Positions 1 to 7,617 are shown, counted from the first letter of the stretch. The stretch: 14,834 nucleotides of DNA from Hyphomicrobiales bacterium (GCA_003151375.1 PLXI01000217.1:18626-33459), one strand, 5' to 3'. Numbers and translations are program-made. Notes: generated by a model not told the origin, from the letters alone.

Positions 1-395
1 TGGCCCATGCAAAGCAATCCGGGCAATTTGGCCTGCTTAATCAGTTCATCCATAAGCGCTTGCGGGAATGCTGGTATGGCGGTGGGGAAATAGCCCCAAT
101 CTTTTTCCAGCGGCACACCAGCGATTTCCCAATGACCCGTTATTGTGTCTTTGCCTTTTGAAACCTCACTCGCCGCACCATAGCTTGCGATGATTTTTGC
201 ATCAGGAAATGGGTTATTGCCACTGGCAATCGCAGCGGCTTTACCGATGCCCAGTCTTGCGAGATTGGGAATATTTGGTTTGGCTTCTCTCCATACATGA
301 CCAAAAGTATTGGCACCCTCATCACCGAAAGTTTCTGCATCAGGTGCATAGCCAAGGCCAAATCCATCCATGATAAAAAGAAACACGCGGCTCAT
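1..395 (-). CDS. deoB: Phosphopentomutase DeoB, partial (N-terminal 131 residues)
   Basis: Interconverts ribose-1-phosphate or deoxyribose-1-phosphate and the 5-phosphates, the step after nucleoside phosphorolysis. It is a cytosolic metalloenzyme of the alkaline phosphatase superfamily. The frame opens with the family's metal-binding N-terminus (MDGFGLGYAPDAETFGDEG, residues 9-27, with D10 the expected metal ligand). It then has SKGKDTITGHWEIAGV (79-94), whose threonine (probably T84) corresponds to the phosphorylated catalytic residue. The ATG at 395 overlaps the deoA stop as ATGA, with a GGAG about 11 bases upstream, so translation is probably coupled. The gene continues beyond the left edge; about 131 of the usual roughly 400 residues are present, so the C-terminal metal ligands cannot be checked. 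It is the last visible gene of the nucleoside operon. Confidence 0.95.
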   Translation of the reverse strand, partial: MSRVFLFIMDGFGLGYAPDAETFGDEGANTFGHVWREAKPNIPNLARLGIGKAAAIASGNNPFPDAKIIASYGAASEVSKGKDTITGHWEIAGVPLEKDWGYFPTAIPAFPQALMDELIKQAKLPGLLCMG

Positions 396-1699
396 GCGGT
401 GAGCGTCTCCAAAATGGGTGGAAGCTCCTTGCTTACCTCACCAATAATGTAAGCGGATTTCACTATTTTTTCGGCGCGTACAAAACTTGCTTCATCAGCG
501 GCATGGATCATTGCCAAAGGCGTGTGGTGATCAGCATTCGCATTTTTTCCAAGCAGATTGGAAAGGCCAACGGCGTGGTTGATCTTGTCATCAGCTCGCC
601 TGCGTCCGCCGCCCAGTTCAATCACTGCAAGTCCAAGATCACGCGTTGCAATGGCGTGAATATTTCCACGTTGATCCGCGTAAACCGGTTTGACGATAGC
701 GGGGGTGGCCATGTGCTTTTCAGGCTTTTGCATGAAGTTTGTCGGACCACCAAGTGCCACCACCATATCGCCAAATATTGCCGCAGCCCGACCAGATGAC
801 AGCGATGCCTCAAGTTTCTCGCGGGCATCTGCAACCATTCCCGCAATTCCTGTACTGAGCAATAATTCGATACCCAGACGTAGTGTCACTTCATGAGCCC
901 GTGAATGGGTTAATTCATTTTTGAGGAAGCGCGCCGCATGTAAAACTTCAAGCGCGTTGCCTGCACAATTAGCCAAAGGTTCATCCATATCGGTAATCAG
1001 TGCCGTGGTTTTAAGCCCCGCTCCATTGGCCACACTGACCAATGAATACGCCAGTGTCTCAGCGTCTTCACGCCGTTGCATAAAAGCGCCACTGCCACAT
1101 TTCACATCCATCACTAGATATTGCAGACCTGCAGAGAGCTTCTTGGACAGGATCGAAGCCGTGATCAACGACACACTCTCAACCGTAGCGGTCACATCGC
1201 GGATGCCATAAAGTCGTTTGTCAGCTGGCGCCAAATCTGCTGTTTGTCCGATGATGGCGCAGCCCACATCGCGCACTACTTTGGTGAAAAGCTCATTATC
1301 TGGCGCGGTGTTATAGCCTTGAATGGAATCTAATTTATCTAATGTACCACCGGTGTGGCCCAGGCCGCGACCGGAAATCATGGGAACAAAGCAACCACAG
1401 GCGGCCAACATCGGTGCCAACATCAACGAGACATTGTCTCCAATGCCGCCAGTGGAATGCTTGTCCACGATCGGCCCCGGTAAATCCCATTTCAGCACTG
1501 TGCCGGAATCGCGCATGGCCAGTGTGAGGCCGACCGCCTCATCAGCACTCATACCCTTAAAAAATACCGCCATTGCAAAGGCCGCAACTTGGCCCTCAGA
1601 AACGCTGCCATTCGTTAGCCCACTGATGAATTCCTTCACTTCGTCTGTCGAAAGTGCGTTGCCATCGCGCTTGCGGCGAATAACTTCTTGGGGCAACAC
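392..1699 (-). CDS. deoA: Thymidine phosphorylase
   Basis: Phosphorolyses thymidine (and deoxyuridine) to the free base and deoxyribose-1-phosphate. The 435-residue protein is full length (E. coli DeoA is 440). Family landmarks are present in order: MLPQEVIRRKRDG at the N-terminus, DKHSTGGIGDN (79-89), GRGLGHTGGTLDKLD (110-124), YGIRDVTATVESV (164-176) and SKKLSAG (185-191). Residues H81, R167, S182 and K186 fall at a constant offset of four from the E. coli catalytic residues H85, R171, S186 and K190. The start codon is GTG, whose first G is the last base of the punA stop (TAGTG), with AAGGA 9 bases upstream, so re-initiation after punA is likely. Its product feeds DeoB directly downstream. 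No anomaly seen. Confidence 0.97.
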   Translation of the reverse strand: MLPQEVIRRKRDGNALSTDEVKEFISGLTNGSVSEGQVAAFAMAVFFKGMSADEAVGLTLAMRDSGTVLKWDLPGPIVDKHSTGGIGDNVSLMLAPMLAACGCFVPMISGRGLGHTGGTLDKLDSIQGYNTAPDNELFTKVVRDVGCAIIGQTADLAPADKRLYGIRDVTATVESVSLITASILSKKLSAGLQYLVMDVKCGSGAFMQRREDAETLAYSLVSVANGAGLKTTALITDMDEPLANCAGNALEVLHAARFLKNELTHSRAHEVTLRLGIELLLSTGIAGMVADAREKLEASLSSGRAAAIFGDMVVALGGPTNFMQKPEKHMATPAIVKPVYADQRGNIHAIATRDLGLAVIELGGGRRRADDKINHAVGLSNLLGKNANADHHTPLAMIHAADEASFVRAEKIVKSAYIIGEVSKELPPILETLTA

Positions 1700-2484
1700 T
1701 ATTTGAGTTCCTTAAAAAAGCGGATGAGCAGGCGCTTCATATTTACCGCGGCCTTGGCGCCTTCGCGTTTGGTTTCATCATGACTGGGCGATGCGCCTTT
1801 GATGCCAGCGGCAAGATTGGTGATGGTTGAAATCGCCGCAACCTTCATGCCTAATCGCGTTGCCAAAATCGTTTCAGGCGCGGTGGACATGCCCACCGCC
1901 GTACCGCCAATGATTTGCATCATTCGGATTTCAGCGGGTGTTTCAAATGACGGGCCAGAATACCAGCAATAAACTCCTTGTTTTACAAGGATTTTCTCCT
2001 TCTTTGCAGCTGCAACGAAGGATTTGCGCAGGCCTGCATCATAAGCATTGGTCATGGACACAAAATTCTCATCGCCATGTTGGCCGATGAGTGGGTTCAT
2101 GCCTGCGCAGTTGATATGATCGGTCAACAACATCAATGAGCCAGGCTTCATCGATGCTTTGAGTGAGCCCGCGGCATTGGTGAGGATCAGCACTTCAATG
2201 CCCGCTTCTTTGAGTTGCTCCAGCGCTGGGCGCATGACAGCGGCATTGCCATCTTCATAGGCATGGGCGCGGCCGGCAAGAACGGCGACTTCAACACCTC
2301 CTAGCTTTCCCAGAACAACTTTGCCAGCGTGACCAGAAATTTTTGGCACGGGAAAACCAGAAAGCTCCGTGTACGGAATATCAACCCCATTTTCCACTGC
2401 GTCAATCACCGAACCTAGAGCCGAGCCAAGAATAATTCCATGTTTGGGGCGATGAGAACCGAGCTGTGATTTCAAAGTGGTCAT
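1699..2484 (-). CDS. punA: Purine nucleoside phosphorylase, trimeric class
   Basis: Phosphorolyses purine nucleosides to base plus (deoxy)ribose-1-phosphate. The 261-residue length and motifs match the trimeric (human PNP-like) class, not hexameric DeoD: a phosphate loop ILGSALG (18-24), GHAGK (51-55), GRAHAYE (71-77), LTNAAGSL (101-108), YSGPSFETPAEIR (175-187), GMSTAPE (198-204) and ITN (221-223). E181 and N223 correspond to human E201 and N243, which bind the purine in enzymes preferring 6-oxopurines. By family knowledge inosine and guanosine are the likely substrates. The phosphate loop reads GSALG where GSGLG is usual, but the serine is kept. The ATG overlaps the cdd stop as ATGA, with GGAG 8 bases upstream. 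It could be annotated deoD or xapA by similarity, but the motifs favour PunA. Confidence 0.93.
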   Translation of the reverse strand: MTTLKSQLGSHRPKHGIILGSALGSVIDAVENGVDIPYTELSGFPVPKISGHAGKVVLGKLGGVEVAVLAGRAHAYEDGNAAVMRPALEQLKEAGIEVLILTNAAGSLKASMKPGSLMLLTDHINCAGMNPLIGQHGDENFVSMTNAYDAGLRKSFVAAAKKEKILVKQGVYCWYSGPSFETPAEIRMMQIIGGTAVGMSTAPETILATRLGMKVAAISTITNLAAGIKGASPSHDETKREGAKAAVNMKRLLIRFFKELK

Positions 2485-2873
2485 TTCAAATTCTCCGGCC
2501 CGAAAGAAGCAGGCAGCAATTCATCCAGCGTGAAACTCTTGAGCAGAACGCCCATTTCTGTACAGCAGTGAATCTTCACATCGCCCGCAGCAAATTCGCG
2601 GATTTTTTGGCGGCAACCACCACAAGGTGTACACAGCACGTCACCATTGCCCAGCACGGCAACTTCAGTGATCCGCGTGGCTCCGCTCATCACCAAATGC
2701 GCGACGGCCGAGCATTCCGCACACCAACCTTGCGGATAAGCCGCGTTTTCAATGTTACAGCCCGCATGCACTTGGCCGTGCTCATCGCGCATAGCAGCAC
2801 CCACATAAAACTTTGAATAGGGCGCATGGGCTTTGGCACGTGCCGCCATGGCTGCTTTGATCAAATCCTGCAT
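2481..2873 (-). CDS. cdd: Cytidine deaminase, small tetrameric type
   Basis: Hydrolytically deaminates cytidine and deoxycytidine to uridine and deoxyuridine in the cytosol. The 130-residue protein has the length of the homotetrameric zinc class. It shows the ribose-binding CNIENAAYP (39-47), the catalytic CAE (zinc ligand C51, proton shuttle E53) and PCGGCRQ (83-89), which supplies zinc ligands C84 and C87. I chose the ATG at 2873 because it has AAGGA 8 bases upstream and gives the family's normal N-terminus. A longer reading from 2951 would overlap the upstream permease by 77 bases with a sequence unlike the family. One base separates its ATG from the permease stop. Placed between importer and phosphorylases, it turns imported cytidine into uridine for further breakdown. 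Confidence 0.96.
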   Translation of the reverse strand: MQDLIKAAMAARAKAHAPYSKFYVGAAMRDEHGQVHAGCNIENAAYPQGWCAECSAVAHLVMSGATRITEVAVLGNGDVLCTPCGGCRQKIREFAAGDVKIHCCTEMGVLLKSFTLDELLPASFGPENLK

Positions 2874-2874
2874 C

Positions 2875-3837
2875 TCAGCGATCCTTGCTGTAAGGTGTGC
2901 CCGAGGCTTTCGGCGGCACCGATTTACCGATGAAGCCTGCCAACAACACAATCGTCATGATGTAAGGCAGAGCGTTGAACACCTGAACCGGAATTTCCAC
3001 GCCGAATAGATGAAAGCCTTGCATGAAATTGGCAACCGCTTGTAAGAAGCCAAATAACAGGCAGGCGCCAAGTGCTGGCCAAGCGCGCCAATTGGCAAAG
3101 ATCAGTGCCGTCAACGCGAGGAAACCTCGACCTGCTGACATATCGCGCACAAAACTGGTTTGAAGTGCTGTAGAAAGATAGGCTCCGGCAATGCCGCACA
3201 GCACACCCGCAATGATCACCGCTTGATAGCGAAGTCGCGCCACTGAAATGCCCGCTGTATCCACCGCCTGTGGGTTTTCACCTACAGCCCTTAAGCGCAA
3301 TCCGAATCTCGTTTTGGCCAAGGCCCAAGCTGAAAGCGGCACCAGTGCAAAGGCGATAAAAGCCAACACAGAATGATCCAAAAAGATCTTTGCAATTGGC
3401 CCAACGCCATCCATTTCAAACAAAGCATCACGCCCCGGAAAATTAATCGGCAAAAACCGTGAAGCGTCATCCAATTGTGGTGTGCGCCCACCTTGCTTGT
3501 ACCAAGAATTGCCAATCACCACCGTCAAGCCCGCCGCCAGCATGTTGATGGCCACACCTGAGACAACCTGATTGCCGCGCTGAGTGATGGAGGCATAGCC
3601 ATGCACCAATGAGAACATGATGCAGACCAGAATGGCCAGCAACAATCCAATCCAAGGCGAGTGAAAATAACTTGCGGCGGCGGCGGCGCTGAAAGCACCC
3701 ACCAGCATTTTTCCTTCAAGGCCAATATCAACAACACCCGACCTTTCACTCCACAGGCCTGCAATACAAGCCAAAATGAGTGGCACAGACATGCGAACAG
3801 TGGAACTGAGTATCTCCGGTAAAAGAGCAAATTCCAT
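2875..3837 (-). CDS. ABC transporter permease, nucleoside uptake (NupQ/YufQ-like)
   Basis: Inner-membrane permease of 320 residues from the branched-chain amino acid/sugar/nucleoside permease family (BPD_transp_2). It is strongly hydrophobic with about eight to ten apparent membrane segments. It carries the landmarks of the shorter permease of BMP-type nucleoside importers: SGVVDIGLEGKMLVGAF near residues 33-49 and RAVGENPQAVDTAGI in the cytoplasmic loop that contacts the ATPase. The ATG at 3837 directly abuts the stop of the preceding permease (TAG followed by ATG) and has AGGAG 6 bases upstream. It should form a heterodimer with the 371-residue permease next door. Nucleoside specificity is inferred from the cdd, punA and deoA genes downstream; the sequence alone shows only the family. 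A GCC-rich stretch codes for a run of alanines in one helix. Confidence 0.9.
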   Translation of the reverse strand: MEFALLPEILSSTVRMSVPLILACIAGLWSERSGVVDIGLEGKMLVGAFSAAAAASYFHSPWIGLLLAILVCIMFSLVHGYASITQRGNQVVSGVAINMLAAGLTVVIGNSWYKQGGRTPQLDDASRFLPINFPGRDALFEMDGVGPIAKIFLDHSVLAFIAFALVPLSAWALAKTRFGLRLRAVGENPQAVDTAGISVARLRYQAVIIAGVLCGIAGAYLSTALQTSFVRDMSAGRGFLALTALIFANWRAWPALGACLLFGFLQAVANFMQGFHLFGVEIPVQVFNALPYIMTIVLLAGFIGKSVPPKASGTPYSKDR

Positions 3838-4953
3838 CTAACTCTCCTGCCTGAAAAATTTTTGCAGCAAGGGGTGAAAAGCCTGTTCAAGTGCGCCCAT
3901 AAACAAAACAACGAGGCCTTGGATCACCACCACAAGATCTTTTGAGATTGATTGGATCTCAAACGAAAGCTGTGTGCCACCTTCGGAGAGCAAGCCAAAT
4001 AGTAGCGCCGCCAACACAATACCCACGGGGTGCGAGCGGCCCATGAGGGCAACGGCGATGCCAACAAACCCTGCACCCTGCACATATTCCAAAAGCAATT
4101 TGTGCTGTGGCCCTAACACTTCATGGAAGGCCAATAGCCCAGCCACGCCGCCTGAGATCATCATGGTGATCATGATGATGCGCGGTGGGCTGATACCTGC
4201 GTAGATCGCCGCTTCTTGGTTGGCACCAACAGTGCGTATTTCGTAACCAAGCTTGGTGCGCCACAGCAGATACCAAACTGCAAACGCGGCCAGCAATGCG
4301 ATAAAAATGACAGGTGTTAAAGGCGTTGACGGAAGCTTCGCACCAAAAAGGTTGCCAATCTCGCGCAGGTTCCAAATATAAGCATCATTGATCGCGCGGC
4401 TTTCAACCGCTTGATTGCCTGTGGGGCGATAAACCCGGTTGATCATATATTGCATCAGGCTGGCGGCGATAAAATTCAGCATGATGGTGGTGATGACAAT
4501 GTGGCTGCCGCGCTTGGCCTGTAAATAGCCGGGGAAAAGCCCCCACAATCCACCCACAATGAAACTGCCAATAAGGCAAATAAGAAGCGTGATGGGCTGA
4601 GATAAAGCGTTGGGCAAAATCGAAGCCAAAGCGCCACCGAGGATTAGGCCAGGTGTAGCAGCGCCTAGACCTGCCACATAAGCTTGGCCCTCGCCGCCAA
4701 TGTTGAACAGGCCAGCATGAAATGCCACCGAAACACAAAGACCGGTGAAAATAAAATTGGTGGCGTAATAAAGAATGTTGCACCAACCCTGTAGGCTGAA
4801 CAGCGGTTCACCCAATAAAATGGCCAAAGCCTTGATCGGGTTTTCACCAATGATTAAGACCACCAGGCCCGCCATGATAAAGGCAATCACCAGATTAAGT
4901 GCTGGGATTAGGCCAATATCGACCCAAGCGGGAAGGTCTGAGCGTGTGCTCAT
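3838..4953 (-). CDS. ABC transporter permease, nucleoside uptake (NupP/YufP-like)
   Basis: Inner-membrane permease of 371 residues, the longer partner of the pair, also of the BPD_transp_2 family. Landmarks are FNIGGEGQAYVAGLGAA after the second or third membrane segment, IVITTIMLNFIA in the core, and TVGANQEAAIYAGI in the cytoplasmic coupling loop. A hydrophilic loop with VYRPTGNQAVESRAIND follows the core motif, as is usual for the longer permease. The ATG overlaps the ATPase stop as ATGA, with AAGGA 6 bases upstream, so the subunits are probably made by coupled translation. The family transports nucleosides in several bacteria (for example Bacillus subtilis NupNOPQ). The downstream catabolic genes support that role here, though a broader substrate range cannot be excluded. 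Confidence 0.9.
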   Translation of the reverse strand: MSTRSDLPAWVDIGLIPALNLVIAFIMAGLVVLIIGENPIKALAILLGEPLFSLQGWCNILYYATNFIFTGLCVSVAFHAGLFNIGGEGQAYVAGLGAATPGLILGGALASILPNALSQPITLLICLIGSFIVGGLWGLFPGYLQAKRGSHIVITTIMLNFIAASLMQYMINRVYRPTGNQAVESRAINDAYIWNLREIGNLFGAKLPSTPLTPVIFIALLAAFAVWYLLWRTKLGYEIRTVGANQEAAIYAGISPPRIIMITMMISGGVAGLLAFHEVLGPQHKLLLEYVQGAGFVGIAVALMGRSHPVGIVLAALLFGLLSEGGTQLSFEIQSISKDLVVVIQGLVVLFMGALEQAFHPLLQKFFRQES

Positions 4954-6467
4954 GCCGCTTCCTTCCCAACACCTGCCATGAGCAAGCCAAGCTCTCGCTC
5001 ATCGGCTGATGGCGGGCGCTCACCCATCACGCGGCCCGCAAACATCACCAATATGCGGTCCGACAAAGAGCGGATTTCATCCAACTCCACAGATACAAGC
5101 AATATTGCCTTGCCCTGATCGCGCAGTTCAATGAGACGGCGATGAATGAATTCAATAGCGCCAATGTCAACACCGCGCGTTGGTTGACCCACAATCAACA
5201 GATCAGGATTGGAGCCAATCTCACGCGCAAGAATGATCTTTTGCTGATTACCGCCAGAAAATTTGGCGCTTTTCAAATGTGGATCAGCGGGGCGCACATC
5301 AAATTCCTGCATTTGTTTCAATGATTGTGCCACCACTGCATCGCGGTTCAAGCGGAAGCCTTTGCCCAAGGCCGGATTGGATTGATAGCCAAGAATGGCG
5401 CTTTCGGCGGCCGTGAAAGTTGAGATAAGCCCACGGTGGTGCCGATCTTCCGGCACATGGGCAAGCCCGCGCTTGCGCAATTCTGCAGGACTATCTTTGA
5501 TACCAACTGGTTGATCTTTGAAAATTACCTCGCCAGAACTGGCCTTTGCGATTCCGGTAATCACATCCAATAATTCTGATTGGCCGTTGCCCGAAACACC
5601 TGCGATGCCGACAATCTCACCTTTGCGGACGTTGAACGAAACATCATCCACCCGCGCAATGTTTTTTTTATCACGCCAGGTTAAGTGTCGCACATCCAAA
5701 ACCACGTTGCCCGGTTTGGCTCTGGTCTTTTCAACACGCAGCAACACGCGCCTGCCCACCATGGCCTCGGCCAGTTCACCAACATTGGTTTTGGATGTAT
5801 CAAATTCTGCCACCACTTCACCGCGCCGCATCACCGAAACGCGGTCGGTGATCGCCATGATCTCACGCAGCTTGTGAGTGATGAGGATGATGGTTTTGCC
5901 TTGGTCGCGCAGCTGTTTCAAAATACGGAAAAGATGATCGGCTTCTGCCGGTGTTAAAACGCCTGTCGGTTCATCAAGAATCAAAACCTCAGCACCTTTA
6001 TAAAGTGCCTTTAAAATTTCCACCCGCTGTTGCAGACCCACTGGAAGTTCACCCACGATAGCGTCTGGATCAACATCCAATTCATATTCATCGGCCAAAT
6101 GCTTGAGCGCGGCGCGGGCTTTATCCAGTGCCGGGCCGATCAAAGCACCGCCTTCAGCACCCAGAATAATATTTTCAAGAACTGTGAATGGCTCCACCAA
6201 CATGAAATGTTGATGCACCATTCCTATGCCTAAAGCGATTGCATCGGTGGAGGACTTTATCTTTTCTGGTTTACCGCGAAGTCGGCACTCACCTTTGTCG
6301 GCTTGATAAAAGCCGAAAAGGATCGACATTAAGGTGGATTTGCCCGCGCCATTCTCACCGATGATGCCGTGGATCGTGCCTGCGGCAATTGCAATTGAAA
6401 CATTGTTATTGGCGTGCACGGCGCCAAAGCGTTTGTCGATGTTGATGAGTTCAATGGCTGGGGTCAT
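4950..6467 (-). CDS. ABC transporter ATPase with two nucleotide-binding domains, nucleoside uptake (NupO/YufO-like)
   Basis: Cytoplasmic energy-coupling subunit of 505 residues with two nucleotide-binding domains. Domain 1 is canonical: Walker A GENGAGKST (37-45), Q-loop Q86, signature VGLQQR (143-148), Walker B VLILDEP (161-167, E166) and H198. Domain 2 is degenerate: P-loop GVSGNGQSE (290-298), intact signature SGGNQQ (404-409), Walker B LLIVGQP (423-429) with Q428 where the catalytic glutamate would be, and VSVE in place of the H-loop histidine. Such asymmetry is characteristic of this transporter family as I know it. I chose the ATG at 6467 because it gives the family N-terminus (MTPAIELINIDKRFGA). 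It lacks a clear Shine-Dalgarno. An upstream ATG at 6539 would begin inside the hairpin and was rejected. An eight-A run lies between the domains. Confidence 0.93.
   Translation of the reverse strand: MTPAIELINIDKRFGAVHANNNVSIAIAAGTIHGIIGENGAGKSTLMSILFGFYQADKGECRLRGKPEKIKSSTDAIALGIGMVHQHFMLVEPFTVLENIILGAEGGALIGPALDKARAALKHLADEYELDVDPDAIVGELPVGLQQRVEILKALYKGAEVLILDEPTGVLTPAEADHLFRILKQLRDQGKTIILITHKLREIMAITDRVSVMRRGEVVAEFDTSKTNVGELAEAMVGRRVLLRVEKTRAKPGNVVLDVRHLTWRDKKNIARVDDVSFNVRKGEIVGIAGVSGNGQSELLDVITGIAKASSGEVIFKDQPVGIKDSPAELRKRGLAHVPEDRHHRGLISTFTAAESAILGYQSNPALGKGFRLNRDAVVAQSLKQMQEFDVRPADPHLKSAKFSGGNQQKIILAREIGSNPDLLIVGQPTRGVDIGAIEFIHRRLIELRDQGKAILLVSVELDEIRSLSDRILVMFAGRVMGERPPSADERELGLLMAGVGKEAA
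5661..5669 (-). other. Slippery A-run (A AAA AAC) between the two ATPase domains
   Basis: Codons 267-269 of the ATPase read AAA AAA AAC after GAT, a run of eight A's ending in a heptamer A-AAA-AAC that is in the zero-frame phase required for -1 slippage. A -1 shift here would read five more codons and stop at TGA (5646-5644). That would give about 274 residues carrying only the first nucleotide-binding domain. I see no strong downstream hairpin and no upstream Shine-Dalgarno stimulator, so the functional reading is speculative. Confidence 0.3.
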
Positions 6468-6495
6468 GCCGCGGTTCAGCGCCGTTAGGTGAGAA

Positions 6496-6552
6496 AGAAT
6501 AAAAACGCCTCCCCCAAAGATTCCCGCGACGCGGGCCACAATGGGCGAGGCG
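6496..6552 (-). terminator. Intrinsic-terminator-like hairpin after the binding-protein gene
   Basis: Reading the minus strand, CGCCTC (6552-6547) pairs with GAGGCG (6511-6506). After a G-G mismatch, CCCA (6545-6542) pairs with TGGG (6516-6513). Inside is a second perfect hairpin, CCCGC-GTC-GCGGG (6535-6523). TTTTTATTCTTT follows the stem at once (6505-6494). The structure begins 15 bases after the stop codon of the binding-protein gene and ends before the ATPase ATG. That is the expected site for a partial terminator or mRNA 3'-stabiliser that makes binding protein in excess over membrane components. Strength and readthrough are not known from sequence. Confidence 0.8.
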
Positions 6553-6567
6553 CAATCATTATATCAG

Positions 6568-7563
6568 TTACTCAACTGGGCACTTGCTGTCGGCCATATA
6601 GTCATGCACTTCGGTTTTGCCCGAAATGATGTCTGCCTTGGCCGTTTCAACGGCTTTCTTCATGTCATCTGACACGAGAGCCTTGTTGTTATCATCCATG
6701 GCGTAATCAACGCCGCCCTCTTTCAGACCCAAGGCATGAACGCCTGGTTGGAAGCCAGCGTCGCCAGCCTTCATGGTATTATAAACGGCAACGTCCACAT
6801 GCTTCACCATGGAAGTGAGCACTGAGCCTGGATGCACATAGTTCTGGTTGGCATCAACGCCGATGGAAAGTTTCTTTGCGTCAGCCATGGCCTGGAGCAC
6901 GCCGAGGCCTGAGCCGCCGGCAGCTGCATAAACTACGTCAGCGCCCTTGGCCATTTGGCCCTTGGTGATTTCACCAGCCTTCACTGGATCGTTCCAAGCA
7001 GCACCAGTGTCTCCCACCATATTCTGCGAGACTTTGTCATCTTTGTTCACGGCCTTAACGCCCTGCACATAACCACAGCCAAAGCGGCGGATCAGAGGAA
7101 TATCCATGCCGCCGACGAAGCCCACGGTGCCGGTTTTTGAAGCCTTCGCGGCCATCATACCAACAAGGTAAGAACCCTCTTGTTCCTTGAACACGATGGA
7201 TTCAACGTTTGGAAGATCAACAACTGCGTCAACAATCGCAAATTTGGTGCCGGGGAAGTCTTTAGCGACTTTAGTAACAGCATCGGCCTGAGCAAAGCCA
7301 GCGGCGATGATGGGTGAATAGCCTTTGTCAGCAAAGTTGCGGATGGCTTGTTCGCGCTGGGCTTCATTGGCGATTTCGAATTGGCCGTAATCTGTGCCCG
7401 ATTCTTTCTTGAATTTCTCAGCGCCGTTGAACATTGACTCATTGAAAGACTTGTCGAATTTGCCCCCAATATCGAAAACGATAGCCGGGCCTTTACCGTC
7501 TGCAAAAGCAGCGGAAATCATCAACGTGGAAATTGCAGCAGCCGAAAGTAATGATTTGATCAT
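6568..7563 (-). CDS. BMP-family periplasmic nucleoside-binding protein
   Basis: Extracytoplasmic substrate receptor of 331 residues that delivers ligand to the importer encoded downstream. The N-terminus is a Sec signal peptide: MIKS, a hydrophobic stretch, then SAAFADGKG with likely cleavage after AFA (about residue 21). There is no lipobox cysteine, so it should be a soluble periplasmic protein as expected in a Gram-negative cell. Family landmarks are GGKFDKSFNESMFNGAEKF, AAGFAQADAV, GFVGGMDIPLIRRFGCGY, AAGGSGLGVLQAM and GVDANQNYVHPGSVLTSMVK. The aspartate in GVDANQ is the kind of residue that holds the ribose in PnrA/BmpA structures. I chose the ATG at 7563 for its AAGGAG 8 bases upstream and its signal peptide; a 52-residue upstream extension lacks family character. 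First gene of the operon. Purine versus pyrimidine preference cannot be told. Confidence 0.94.
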   Translation of the reverse strand: MIKSLLSAAAISTLMISAAFADGKGPAIVFDIGGKFDKSFNESMFNGAEKFKKESGTDYGQFEIANEAQREQAIRNFADKGYSPIIAAGFAQADAVTKVAKDFPGTKFAIVDAVVDLPNVESIVFKEQEGSYLVGMMAAKASKTGTVGFVGGMDIPLIRRFGCGYVQGVKAVNKDDKVSQNMVGDTGAAWNDPVKAGEITKGQMAKGADVVYAAAGGSGLGVLQAMADAKKLSIGVDANQNYVHPGSVLTSMVKHVDVAVYNTMKAGDAGFQPGVHALGLKEGGVDYAMDDNNKALVSDDMKKAVETAKADIISGKTEVHDYMADSKCPVE

Positions 7564-7617
7564 GTTTGACACTCCTTGATTTTTAACCGGCCGATCAAGC
7601 CTTGAGGAACAATTGAC

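Noticed and set aside
140..367. 75-codon open frame on the minus strand near the left edge
   Set aside because: It is a shadow frame of deoB, whose correct frame carries the KDTITGHWE and DGFGLG motifs.
1323..1706. 127-codon open frame on the plus strand opposite deoA
   Set aside because: It is antisense to a well-supported enzyme, has no recognisable motif, and is explained by codon bias in deoA.
2874..2951. 26-residue N-terminal extension of cytidine deaminase
   Set aside because: It overlaps the upstream permease by 77 bases and is unlike the family. The ATG at 2873 has AAGGA at good spacing.
3674..3690. GCG trinucleotide repeat
   Set aside because: It encodes a short alanine run in a permease helix and is too short to suggest a repeat-driven switch.
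4157..4179. Perfect 9-base inverted repeat ATCATCATG-N5-CATGATGAT
   Set aside because: It lies inside a permease membrane helix rich in Met and Ile (IIMITMMI), whose codons generate it. No T-run or regulatory position supports a function.
6468..6539. Upstream in-frame ATG extending the ATPase by 24 residues
   Set aside because: It begins inside the terminator-like hairpin, has no ribosome-binding site, and adds glycine-rich sequence not seen in the family. The ATG at 6467 gives the normal N-terminus.
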